From Candidatus Zipacnadia bacterium (GTDB lineage Bacteria > Armatimonadota > Zipacnadia > Zipacnadales > UBA5352), in contig JALGUJ010000045.1 in the NCBI GenBank assembly GCA_029820945.1, positions 1 through 33,431 of the forward strand: 33,431 nt of DNA. Reading direction: 5' to 3'. A program made the position numbers and the translations under genes. Under the pieces are notes generated by a model. The model was given only the letters and a program-made list of their open reading frames with translations. It made no database searches and was not told the origin of the DNA. Positions 23,742 to 31,097 of this stretch are shown piece after piece. The stretch's first letter is position 1, and the number at the start of each line of letters is the position of its first letter.

Positions 23742-24060
23742 CTCGCCTCGCAGCCGACCTCCGGAGCCGCGATGCCCGCCAGACCGGTCGTCGCGGCGGG
23801 CGGGGGCGCCGGTGCCGTCTTGCCCTGTCGTTTGTGCGACGGGCGCCCTCGCCCGTCGGCCGCCCGAAGGGCGGCATGTCGTTCGCAGCTCGGGGGTGTG
23901 GCGCGGCGGTTTCCCGCGGCTGCCGGGCAGGGGGGCGAAGACGGCATCGGCGGCTTTGCCGCCGCAGCGGGCGGGGACGCCCGCCGCACAAAGTGGCGCG
24001 TCGGGCGGGAAACGCACAGCCCATACCCAGACCAGTGTCACGAAAGGAGCAGGTGAAGCG
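23742..24060. repeat. Leader region of the pst operon with four perfect hairpins
   Basis: About 320 bp without a gene between the response regulator and pstS. It contains four perfect hairpins: 23838-23857 (GACGGGCG/CGCCCGTC), 23859-23875 (GCCGCCC/GGGCGGC), 23948-23964 (CGGCGGC/GCCGCCG, loop TTT) and 23967-23984 (GCGGGCG/CGCCCGC). I cannot place a clear promoter or a canonical Pho box. An open frame runs into pstS from here, but the lipoprotein signal fixes the start at 24061. Confidence 0.55.
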
Positions 24061-25008
24061 ATGAAGAGCAACGAGGTGGTTCTGGCTCTGCTCGTTCTGG
24101 CGCTGCTAACGAGCATGGCTCTTCTGACGGGCTGCCCGCCGGCACCGGAGGAGGACGCCGGGATACTGCCCGAGGAAATGCCCGTTGAGCCCGAGGAGGC
24201 CCCGGGGGAGGTCACCGGTGAAGAGGCGACCATCGATCAGATCGGCTCGACCACCGTCCTGCCGATCGCCGAGAAGTGGGCCGTTGCCTTCAATGAGGCG
24301 AATCCGAACGTCAAGATCAACGTCTCTGGCGGCGGCTCCGGCACCGGCATCTCCGCGCTGATCGACGGCACCGCCGACATCGCCGACGCCTCCCGGGCAA
24401 TGAAGGACGAGGAGAAGACGGCGGCGGAAGAGAAGGGCATCAGCCCCGTGGAGCACGTGGTTGCCTTCGACGGCATCGCGGCGGTTGTTCACCCCAACAA
24501 CTCCGTGGGTGAGCTGTCCGTGGAGCAGCTCTCGGATATCTTCTCCGGCGAGGTCACATCGTGGGACGATCTCGGCGTGAGCGGCATGGGCGACATCGTT
24601 ATCGTCAGCCGCGACTCCGCGTCCGGTACCTACGAGAGCTGGAAGGACCTGGTCGTCACCATGGACGGCGAGGATGAGGACCGCGACTTCGCCGCCTCAG
24701 CCCTCAAGGAGGGCTCCAACGAGGCAGTGCGCTCCACTGTCGCCGAGACCGAGGCCGCCATCGGCTACATCGGCCTGGGCTACATCGACGAAAGCGTCAA
24801 GCCCGTGCCCGTCGTCCCGATGGAGGGCGGCAGCGCGGTTGAGCCGACTCGTGAGAACGTGCAGGGTGGCTCCTACCCGATCTCTCGTGAGCTGTATATG
24901 TACACCGCCGGCGAGCCGGAGGGCGCCGTCAAGGACTACCTCGACTGGGGGATGACCGACGAGGGCCAGAAGCTCGTCGAAGAAGCGGGCTACGTCAGGG
25001 CCAAGTAA
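24061..25008 (+). CDS. pstS: Phosphate ABC transporter substrate-binding lipoprotein PstS
   Basis: A 315-residue extracytoplasmic phosphate-binding protein. ATG at 24061, with GAAAGGAG upstream, begins a lipoprotein signal: VVLALLVLALL then LLTGC, with lipidated C25. An acidic, Pro-rich linker (residues about 26-57) leads to the binding domain. Phosphate-pocket motifs are present: IGSTTVLPIAEKWA, VSGGGSGTGISALIDG (P-binding loop), ADIADASRAMKDEE, ISRDSASGTYE-type segment VIVSRDSASGTYE and IGYIGLGYID. Length is typical. It is the first of five consecutive pst/phoU genes and is followed by a strong hairpin before pstC, which may allow more PstS than channel to be made. Confidence 0.95.
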   Translation: MKSNEVVLALLVLALLTSMALLTGCPPAPEEDAGILPEEMPVEPEEAPGEVTGEEATIDQIGSTTVLPIAEKWAVAFNEANPNVKINVSGGGSGTGISALIDGTADIADASRAMKDEEKTAAEEKGISPVEHVVAFDGIAAVVHPNNSVGELSVEQLSDIFSGEVTSWDDLGVSGMGDIVIVSRDSASGTYESWKDLVVTMDGEDEDRDFAASALKEGSNEAVRSTVAETEAAIGYIGLGYIDESVKPVPVVPMEGGSAVEPTRENVQGGSYPISRELYMYTAGEPEGAVKDYLDWGMTDEGQKLVEEAGYVRAK

Positions 25009-25025
25009 CACCACCCCCCGCACCT

Positions 25026-25063
25026 GCCTGGCCCGGCGCGTCATCCACTGCGCCGGGCCAGGC
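25026..25063 (+). terminator. 14-bp hairpin between pstS and pstC
   Basis: Perfect arms GCCTGGCCCGGCGC/GCGCCGGGCCAGGC with a 10-nt loop and no T-run. It sits 18 nt after pstS and 35 nt before pstC. Probably an attenuator or 3'-protecting structure that raises pstS mRNA over pstCAB, as intercistronic stem-loops do in other binding-protein transporter operons. Confidence 0.6.
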
Positions 25064-25097
25064 GGCGGGCTCACATCTCCGGGACGCAGGGAGCACT

Positions 25098-25997
25098 ATG
25101 AGAAGACGGCTGGCGCATCTCTGGGAATGGGTGATCGAGCGCTTCATCCAGATCGCCGGCATCCTCAGCATCGTTCTCGTCATCCTCATCTTCGCATTCC
25201 TTCTGCAGAACTCGCTGCCCATGTTCGCGGAGCGCGGTGTCGGGGAGCTTCTGACCGGGCGCCGCTGGTCCCCAACGCACGGCGAGGGTCACTTCGGGAT
25301 GGTCCCCCTGATGCTCGGCTCTCTGTATGTCACGGTCGGCGCGCTGGTCCTCTCCGTCCCCCTCGGTCTCGCCGCCGCCATCTTCATCGCCGAGATCGCA
25401 CCGAAGCGCGCCCGTGAGGTGCTCAAGCCTACGGTCGAGCTGCTCGCAGCCATCCCCTCGGTAGTCTTCGGCTTCCTCGGCCTGCTGGTGGTGGGTCCCT
25501 GGTTCGCCGACCGCTTCGAAGCGATCCAGGTCGGTCAGTTCGCCGCGCTGGGCTCACTGATGCTCTGCTTCATGGCCCTGCCGACCATCGTGTCGATCTG
25601 CGAGGACGCATTCCACTCGGTGCCGCGAGAGCTCTTCAACAGCTCGCTGGCGCTGGGCGCCACGCGATGGCAGACGATTACTCGTGCCATGATTCCGGCG
25701 GCGCGCTCCGGCATCATCGCCGCCTGCCTGCTGGGCCTGGGACGCGCCATCGGCGAGACGATGACGGTGCTGATGGTCACCGGCAACGCCCAGGTCATAC
25801 CCCAAGGCCTCAAGGGCTTCATCAAGCCCGTCCGCACCATGACGGCGACGATTGCAGCCGAGATGGGTGAGACCCCGCACGGCTCCACTCACTTCCACGC
25901 CCTCTTCGCCATCGGTCTGATCCTATTCATCATAGCATTCGGCGTGAACACCATCGCCGATATCGTCGTGCGCCGGAGTGAGAAGGACATCGCATGA
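25098..25997 (+). CDS. pstC: Phosphate ABC transporter permease PstC
   Basis: A 299-residue inner-membrane permease with about six transmembrane helices. ATG at 25098 follows a GGGAG ribosome site. The first helix (IAGILSIVLVILIFAFLL) and the periplasmic segment with GRRWSPTHGEGHFGMVPLM are typical of PstC. The cytoplasmic EAA loop that contacts PstB is ELFNSSLALGATRWQTI followed by IPAARSGIIAA, and GRAIGETMTVLMVTGN is a hallmark. The stop overlaps the pstA start by four bases (ATGA), so the two subunits are translationally coupled. Confidence 0.95.
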   Translation: MRRRLAHLWEWVIERFIQIAGILSIVLVILIFAFLLQNSLPMFAERGVGELLTGRRWSPTHGEGHFGMVPLMLGSLYVTVGALVLSVPLGLAAAIFIAEIAPKRAREVLKPTVELLAAIPSVVFGFLGLLVVGPWFADRFEAIQVGQFAALGSLMLCFMALPTIVSICEDAFHSVPRELFNSSLALGATRWQTITRAMIPAARSGIIAACLLGLGRAIGETMTVLMVTGNAQVIPQGLKGFIKPVRTMTATIAAEMGETPHGSTHFHALFAIGLILFIIAFGVNTIADIVVRRSEKDIA

Positions 25998-26851
25998 GAG
26001 AGGAGCCGGGGGGCAGGCACCTGATCGACCCGCGCGTCTCGGAGAGGATCGCCTTCGCCGGCCTGTGGGCGGTGATGATCTTCGTCTCCGTCCCCGTGGT
26101 GGGCATCATCGGGTACATGCTCTACCGCGGCGCGGCGGCCCTCAAGTGGGAGCTGATCAGCTCCGTGGACGAGGGGCTGCTGCCCGCCATAGCCGGGACG
26201 ACCTACCTGGTCGGCCTCACGGCGGCGGTGGCGGCACCGATAGGGGTCGGTGCGGCGATCTACCTGTCGGAGTACGCCCGCCCGGGGCCGCTGCTGCGCA
26301 TGATCCGCCTGGCCATCATCAACCTCGCGGGGGTCCCGTCCGTCGTCTACGGGCTCTTCGGGCTGGCGGCGTTCGTGATCGTGTTCCAGTGGGGCCGCTG
26401 CCTGCTCGCGGGTTCGTGCACCCTCGCCCTGCTGGTGCTGCCCCTGGTCATCAGCACATCCGAGGAGGCGCTGCGACAGGTGCCTCAGGGTCTGCGGGAG
26501 GGCTCGCTTGCCCTGGGGGCCAGCAGGTGGCAGACAATCCGGCGCGTGGTGTTGCCCAACGCCATGTCCGGTATCATTACCGGCATGATTCTCTCGATCG
26601 CACGGGCGGCCGGCGAGACGGCCCCCATCCTCTTCACCGCCGCCTTCTACTCGCTGAGTGACCCCTTCCCCGATGGCCTCCTGGACCCGGTCGTGGCGAT
26701 GCCCTACCGGCTCTTCGTGATGTCCACAGAGGAGCCGAACGTCCCTGACGCCACGAAGTGGGCCACCGCCTTCGTGCTGGTCGCGCTGGTGCTCGGACTG
26801 AACCTGGTGGCGACCTTCATCCGCGCCAGGCTGCGGCGAAGACGCTGGTAG
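25994..26851 (+). CDS. pstA: Phosphate ABC transporter permease PstA
   Basis: A 285-residue permease, partner of PstC. ATG at 25994 overlaps the pstC stop. Motifs: GIIGYMLYRGAAALKWELIS, GTTYLVGLTAAVAAPIGVG, AAIYLSEYARPGPL, NLAGVPSVVYGLFGLA, the EAA loop GLREGSLALGASRWQTIRRV and ARAAGETAPILFTAAF, all typical of PstA. About six transmembrane helices. The C-terminus is Arg-rich (RARLRRRRW). pstB follows after about 60 nt. Confidence 0.95.
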   Translation: MREEPGGRHLIDPRVSERIAFAGLWAVMIFVSVPVVGIIGYMLYRGAAALKWELISSVDEGLLPAIAGTTYLVGLTAAVAAPIGVGAAIYLSEYARPGPLLRMIRLAIINLAGVPSVVYGLFGLAAFVIVFQWGRCLLAGSCTLALLVLPLVISTSEEALRQVPQGLREGSLALGASRWQTIRRVVLPNAMSGIITGMILSIARAAGETAPILFTAAFYSLSDPFPDGLLDPVVAMPYRLFVMSTEEPNVPDATKWATAFVLVALVLGLNLVATFIRARLRRRRW

Positions 26852-26912
26852 GGCGATGATCCGCCGCACGGACCTGAATCCGGCTCAGCCCGCGGTCGGA
26901 TAGGGGGTGGGG

Positions 26913-27845
26913 ATGCTCGTGCCGAAGACAGACAGAGAGGTGCGCCGAATGCAGGAGCGCGCGCAATCCCAGACAACGGCGGCCGACGCCTCCGACGGCG
27001 ACGACGGCGAAGAGGCCGCGGAGGCGCAGCGAGACTTTCTCTCCGGCCTCGCACACGGCCCTGAGAAGGCCGAGGAGGCCGGCGTTGAGCACTCCGTCAA
27101 GATCGAGACCCGAGACCTCAATATCTACTACGGGGACTTCCGCGCCATTCAGGCCGTGGACATGGAGATTCGCAACACCGAGATCACGGCCCTCATCGGT
27201 CCCTCGGGGTGCGGCAAGTCCACCTTCCTCCGCTCCCTCAACCGCATGAACGACGAGATCGCGGACTGCCGGACCGAGGGAGACGTGCTGCTCGACGGCA
27301 CCACAATCTACCGGCCGGACACCGACCTCGTCAGCCTGAGGCGCCGCGTCGGGATGGTCTTCCAGCAGCCCAATCCCTTCCCGATGTCCATCTACAACAA
27401 CGTCGTCTATGGGCCGAGGCTCCAGGGACGCCTGTCCCGAGAAGAGGCCGACGAGATCGTGGAGCGGAGCCTGACCGGCGCGGCCCTCTGGGATGAGGTC
27501 AAGGACGACCTGCACAAGTCGGCTCTCGACCTCTCCGGGGGCCAGCAACAGCGCCTGTGTATAGCCCGCTGCCTGGCGGTGGGCCCCGAGGTGCTGCTCA
27601 TGGACGAGCCCTGCTCCGCGCTGGATCCCACGGCGACCTTTCGCATCGAAGAGCTGATGCTCGAGCTCAAGGAGCACTACGCCATCGTCATCGTCACGCA
27701 CAACATGTATCAGGCCTCCCGCGTTTCCGACCGCACCGGCTTCTTCCTGCTGGGCGAGCTGATCGAGTTCGGAGACACGACGCAGATCTTCGAGGACCCG
27801 CAGGACGAGCGCACCGACGCATACGTCAGGGGGCGCTTCGGCTAG
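26913..27845 (+). CDS. pstB: Phosphate ABC transporter ATP-binding protein PstB with acidic N-terminal extension
   Basis: Cytoplasmic ATPase energising phosphate import. The core (from about residue 62, [19 protein letters not shown]) is standard: Walker [11 protein letters not shown]-loop [19 protein letters not shown], signature LSGGQQQRL, Walker [14 protein letters not shown] and H-loop IVTHNM. The oddity is about 60 extra N-terminal residues, charged and acidic ([20 protein letters not shown]), absent from typical PstB of about 250 residues. ATG at 26913 (AGGGGG upstream) gives 310 residues; ATG at 26949, with GAGAGGTG 6 nt upstream, would give 298 and keeps most of the extension. Confidence 0.94.
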   Translation: MLVPKTDREVRRMQERAQSQTTAADASDGDDGEEAAEAQRDFLSGLAHGPEKAEEAGVEHSVKIETRDLNIYYGDFRAIQAVDMEIRNTEITALIGPSGCGKSTFLRSLNRMNDEIADCRTEGDVLLDGTTIYRPDTDLVSLRRRVGMVFQQPNPFPMSIYNNVVYGPRLQGRLSREEADEIVERSLTGAALWDEVKDDLHKSALDLSGGQQQRLCIARCLAVGPEVLLMDEPCSALDPTATFRIEELMLELKEHYAIVIVTHNMYQASRVSDRTGFFLLGELIEFGDTTQIFEDPQDERTDAYVRGRFG

Positions 27846-27889
27846 GGGAGATCACGGCAATTCAGCGCCGGGGAGAGAAGTGCAGAGCC

Positions 27890-28624
27890 ATGCGTAGGAT
27901 CCGAGAGACCTTCGAGGAACAGATCGAGCAGGTCCAGGTCGATGTCACGAGGCTTGCCAGCTTCGTCGTGGAGATGCTGGCCGATGCCATGCGCGCCCTC
28001 GTTGAGCAGGATGAGGCCCTGGCCGACAAGGTCATCATGGACGACGATGTGGCCGATGATCTGGACCTGCACATCGAGCAGGAGTGCGTCCGGCTTCTGG
28101 CTCTCCAGCAGCCGATGGCCAAGGACCTGCGCATCATCGGCACGGCCCTAAAGGTCATCGCCGATCTCGAGCGCGTCGGGGACTACGCCGTTGACATCGC
28201 CCGTAGCGCCAAGACCCTCGCCGACGAGCCCTACTTCAAGGCCCTCATCGACATCCCCCGCATGGCCGACATCACTATCAGGATGGTGCGCACCTCCGCC
28301 CAGGCCTTCGTCAAGCAGGACCTGGACCTCGTTCACCAGGTCATCGATGAGGACGACCAGGTTGACAGGATCTGGTACCACCTGCTGGATGAGTTGGTGC
28401 ACTACATGGAGAACGACCCCACCCTCATCCTCCAGGCCACCCATCTGCTCCTGGTGGCCCGCTACCTGGAGCGCATCGCCGATCACGTGGTCAACGTCGC
28501 GGAGCGTGTCTCCTATATGGTGACAGGCCAGTTTGAGGACCTGGCGCTTTCGCACACCGCAGCCTACGAGGAGCAGGAAGCGATGGACCAGGCACATCGC
28601 GAGGACTCCCCCGAGCAGAGCTAG
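27890..28624 (+). CDS. phoU: Phosphate signalling protein PhoU
   Basis: A 244-residue all-helical cytoplasmic protein of two three-helix bundles that links the Pst transporter to phosphate control. ATG at 27890 gives the typical start (IRETFEEQIEQVQVDVTRLA). Each bundle carries its metal-binding E/DxxxD motif: ADLERVGDYAVDIA in the first and YLERIADHVVNVAE in the second; LLALQQPMAKDLRIIGTALK is also characteristic. It closes the pst operon, 45 nt after pstB. Its TAG stop interlocks with the stop of the convergent gene: the four bases CTAG at 28621-28624 hold both stops. Confidence 0.95.
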   Translation: MRRIRETFEEQIEQVQVDVTRLASFVVEMLADAMRALVEQDEALADKVIMDDDVADDLDLHIEQECVRLLALQQPMAKDLRIIGTALKVIADLERVGDYAVDIARSAKTLADEPYFKALIDIPRMADITIRMVRTSAQAFVKQDLDLVHQVIDEDDQVDRIWYHLLDELVHYMENDPTLILQATHLLLVARYLERIADHVVNVAERVSYMVTGQFEDLALSHTAAYEEQEAMDQAHREDSPEQS

Positions 28625-29034
28625 TCAGGCGGCTCGAACAGCTCGTCGTCCCGCATGCCGAGGACTCGGAGGGCGGCGGCCTCGTCATTCGCCTCCTCCA
28701 TCCAGGGCCCGAACCTCTGGATAAGGTCCCGGCGCGGGACGACAGTGAGGGCCGGGCCGCCGCCGTCCACCGTCACCGTCAGCGCGATCGCCTCCGACAC
28801 TTCAACGTCGATGTTGCGCTTGCCCAGCGTGCACCCTGTCGCGTACTGTACGCCATCCACGAAGCAGGAGTCGGGAGTGTGCGGCGGGCACTGCACCCGC
28901 GCCCTGAGGCCGAAGTGCGGCGGCACGCCAAGCTCGCGCAACGCCAGCTTCCCGGCGCGGTAGCCCAGCATCGCGAACGGTCCCAGGTGCCCGTGGAAGG
29001 CTCGCAGCCGCGCCAGCAGCTCACCGTTCTCCAT
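28621..29034 (-). CDS. FmdE-domain protein
   Basis: A 137-residue protein, last of a three-gene operon. ATG at 29034 has GGAGGAG upstream within the end of the previous gene. It resembles the formylmethanofuran dehydrogenase subunit E (FmdE) domain: FHGHLGPFAMLGYRAGKLAL with H14/H16, then C49, C57, D60 in DSCFVDGVQYATGC, C68 and TLGKRNI. In this family these His and Cys residues coordinate zinc or another metal. No methanofuran pathway gene is nearby, so the name describes the domain, not the reaction. The stop overlaps phoU. Confidence 0.75.
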   Translation of the reverse strand: MENGELLARLRAFHGHLGPFAMLGYRAGKLALRELGVPPHFGLRARVQCPPHTPDSCFVDGVQYATGCTLGKRNIDVEVSEAIALTVTVDGGGPALTVVPRRDLIQRFGPWMEEANDEAAALRVLGMRDDELFEPPD

Positions 29035-29039
29035 GGTGC

Positions 29040-29756
29040 CTACTCCTCCTGCGGCACGACGAGGATCCGGCGGCAGCTCTCGCACTTGACGATGGCCGCG
29101 GCCCGCTGGACGGCCAGTTGCTGCGCACGCGGAACCGCCACGTTGCACACATCGCACCTGCCGTCGCGCATCGCCGCGACCGCCACCCCACCCAGACGCT
29201 CGCGAAGGTGCTCGTACTCCGTCACCAGGCCGTCGTTCAGGGCAGGCACGATCTCCTCGCGCCGCCGCTGCAGGTCGCCGATCTCCTCCCGCGCGCGAGA
29301 GGTGGTGCGCCGGTAGTTCTCCGTGACCGACTCGTAGCTCTCCCGGAGGCGCCGTACGTCCTCCTCCTGAGCCTGCACCTGCCCCTCAACGGTGTCGATC
29401 TCGTCCAGCAGCTCCAGGATCATGTCCTCGTGCCGCTCGACGTTGCGAGACAGCTCACCGATCTTCTGGTCCAGCGCCGTCAGCTCCTTGGGGTCCGAGA
29501 CGGTGCCGCCGTATGCCCGACTGGTCTTCTCGTCCCTCTCCGCCTCGATGGTCTCCAGGTCGAGCTGCAGCTTCCGCTGCCGCGCCTGCTTCTGGCCCAG
29601 CTCCTCCCGCAGGCGCTCCAGCTCCGCCTGCGCGGCCTCCAGCTCGGCCTTGGCCCCGCTGCCGTCATCGGTCTCGGCAAGCAGCGTCCGCCTCTGATCG
29701 ATGCCGCTGTCGATCTTCTGCAGCTCGTAGAGCAACTGCGCGTATTCTGGCGTCAT
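29040..29756 (-). CDS. Coiled-coil zinc-ribbon protein (CT398/HP0958-like)
   Basis: A 238-residue protein. Residues about 5-190 form a long antiparallel coiled coil (LLYELQKIDSGIDQRRTLL, ELERLREELGQKQARQRKLQ), with the family motif SRAYGGTVSDPKELTALDQKI at its middle, which matches the usual 'NPKEL' turn of CT398-like proteins. The C-terminal zinc ribbon has two Cys pairs: GRCDVCNVAV and VKCESCRRIL. Members bind nucleic acid or act as chaperone-like adaptors, e.g. in flagellar assembly in Helicobacter; the role here is unknown. It starts 7 nt after nif3 and ends 5 nt before the FmdE-like gene. Confidence 0.88.
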   Translation of the reverse strand: MTPEYAQLLYELQKIDSGIDQRRTLLAETDDGSGAKAELEAAQAELERLREELGQKQARQRKLQLDLETIEAERDEKTSRAYGGTVSDPKELTALDQKIGELSRNVERHEDMILELLDEIDTVEGQVQAQEEDVRRLRESYESVTENYRRTTSRAREEIGDLQRRREEIVPALNDGLVTEYEHLRERLGGVAVAAMRDGRCDVCNVAVPRAQQLAVQRAAAIVKCESCRRILVVPQEE

Positions 29757-29763
29757 GGCCTGA

Positions 29764-30606
29764 TCACTCCGGAATGCAGTCGGCTTCCGCGCTTCTCCGG
29801 CCTGCTCTGGCCTCCGCGCGGCAGGGCGCGGCCGCGAACGGGTCGGTGACTACTTGCGACGCCTGCACATCGACCTCCCCGGCCAGCACCGCCCGCAGGT
29901 ACCTCACAACGCTTTCGACCACCGGGCGCTCGGTCGCGTAATGCGTTGCGTCGATGACCGCCAGGCCCAGAGCCAGCGCGTCGAGTGCGTCGTGGTGGTT
30001 CAGGTCGCCGCAGACGAGGACATCGGCCCCCGCCTCGGCGGCGGGTCCCACCGCGTCTCCGCCGGAGCCGGGCATGACCGCGACCCGACGAACGGCGCGC
30101 TCCTCGTCTCCGAGCACCACCAGCCGCGCCGGCTCGAGGCGCTCGCGGACCACCTCGGCCAGTGCACACAGGCCGGTCTCGCTCGCCAGCTCGCCGATCG
30201 CGCCCAGGCCGGACTCCCGCTCCTGCATCAGCGGGCTGACTCCGGACAGCTCGAGTAGATCGGCCAGGACGGCCGCGGTCCCGATCCCGGCCGCGGCGTC
30301 AAGGTTCGTGTGGGATGCGTAGACCGCGATGTCCTCGCGCAGCAGCCGGGCGATCAGGCGCCCCAGCGGGCGGTCGGTCCGCACCGCGGCCAGCGTCCGG
30401 AAGATCAGCGGGTGGTGCGCCACGATCAACTCCGCGCCCGCCTCTGCGGCCTCCGCGACCACCGTCTCGGTGACCTCCAGGCAGACCATCACCCGGCTGA
30501 CGTCCCGGTCGGTGGCTCCGAGCTGCAGCCCAACGTGGTCCCACTCCTGCGCCGTCTCCGGGGGAGCGGCGCGTTCCAGGTACTCGATCACATCACCGAC
30601 GACCAC
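29764..30606 (-). CDS. NIF3/DUF34 family dinuclear metal-centre protein
   Basis: A 280-residue protein of the conserved NIF3-like family (GTP cyclohydrolase-I-type 2 homologues), forming hexameric toroids with two metals per subunit. GTG at 30606 follows GGAGGGG. Features: VIEYLERAAPPETAQEWDHVG at the start, VCLEVTETVVAEA, metal ligands H64 and H65 in AHHPLIF, D103 in SHTNLDAA, and HYATERPVVE near the C-terminus. The biochemical role of the family is unsettled. First gene of an operon whose untranslated leader or promoter contains a perfect CIRCE operator 28 bp before the start codon. Confidence 0.92.
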   Translation of the reverse strand: MVVGDVIEYLERAAPPETAQEWDHVGLQLGATDRDVSRVMVCLEVTETVVAEAAEAGAELIVAHHPLIFRTLAAVRTDRPLGRLIARLLREDIAVYASHTNLDAAAGIGTAAVLADLLELSGVSPLMQERESGLGAIGELASETGLCALAEVVRERLEPARLVVLGDEERAVRRVAVMPGSGGDAVGPAAEAGADVLVCGDLNHHDALDALALGLAVIDATHYATERPVVESVVRYLRAVLAGEVDVQASQVVTDPFAAAPCRAEARAGRRSAEADCIPE

Positions 30607-30634
30607 GCTTCCCCTCCATCTGCCCGCCAGGCGG

Positions 30635-30661
30635 TTAGCACTCTCACGCTTGGAGTGCTAA
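30635..30661. promoter_or_regulatory. Perfect CIRCE operator (HrcA binding site)
   Basis: TTAGCACTC (30635-30643), nine bases, GAGTGCTAA (30653-30661): an exact match to the canonical CIRCE inverted repeat bound by the heat-shock repressor HrcA. It is 28 bp upstream of the nif3 start on one side and ends 16 bp before the -35 of the fmdB promoter on the other. CIRCE normally lies in leaders or promoters of groESL and hrcA-dnaK operons; none is in this window. Confidence 0.9.
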
Positions 30662-30677
30662 AGCCTTCGCCTCAGCC

Positions 30678-30706
30678 TTGACACGGTCCCGGCCGCCCGC
30701 TATACT
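30678..30706 (+). promoter_or_regulatory. Consensus sigma70 promoter for fmdB
   Basis: TTGACA (30678-30683, perfect), 17-bp spacer, TATACT (30701-30706, 5/6). Transcription would begin near 30713, about 38 nt before the fmdB ATG. The CIRCE operator lies just upstream. Confidence 0.75.
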
Positions 30707-30750
30707 GCAGATCAGTTGGCCCATGTGAGTGCGGGAGGCACCCGGTAGCT

Positions 30751-31023
30751 ATGCCGACCTACGAATACAAGTGCGAGAAGTGCGGCCAGGTGTTCGAGAT
30801 CAGCCATGGTTTCGACGAGGAGCCCGATAAGACCTGTCCCGCGGAAGATTGCGATGGGAGTCTGCACCGCGTTTTCAGTCCGCCCACCATCATCTTCAAG
30901 GGCAGCGGCTGGCACGTGACCGACTACGGGCGCGGGAATGGACGCAAGAAGCAGTCCGAGAAGGGATCCGAGCCGCGGGAGAAGGGCGAGAAGGCCGAGA
31001 AGGCCGCCGAAGCCACCGACTGA
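30751..31023 (+). CDS. FmdB-family zinc-ribbon protein
   Basis: A 90-residue protein starting with the hallmark MPTYEYKCEKCG. Zinc ligands C8, C11, C29 and C34 form the ribbon; the fold ends with LHRVFSPPTIIFKGSGWHVT, the conserved FmdB tail. A Lys/Glu-rich, probably disordered C-terminus follows (KKQSEKGSEPREKGEKAEK). ATG at 30751 has GGGAGG about 12 nt upstream. The family is widespread and often called a regulatory protein, but its function is not established. Single-gene transcription unit between its own promoter and a hairpin at 31050, divergent from nif3. Confidence 0.9.
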   Translation: MPTYEYKCEKCGQVFEISHGFDEEPDKTCPAEDCDGSLHRVFSPPTIIFKGSGWHVTDYGRGNGRKKQSEKGSEPREKGEKAEKAAEATD

Positions 31024-31049
31024 GCGAGCAGGAGTAGACACACTCTGAC

Positions 31050-31079
31050 GACCGGCCGCGGGGCAGCCTGCGGCCGGTC
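31050..31079. terminator. Bidirectional terminator-like hairpin after fmdB
   Basis: Perfect 10-bp arms GACCGGCCGC/GCGGCCGGTC with a 10-nt loop, followed on the plus strand by TCTCCTGTTC. It lies between the convergent fmdB and alcohol dehydrogenase genes and probably serves both. Confidence 0.6.
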
Positions 31080-31097
31080 TCCTGTTCATGGCCCCAT

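Noticed and set aside
23812..24060. An 83-residue N-terminal extension of pstS.
   Set aside because: The upstream frame runs through the four hairpins and has no ribosome site. The lipoprotein signal and ribosome site fix the start at 24061.
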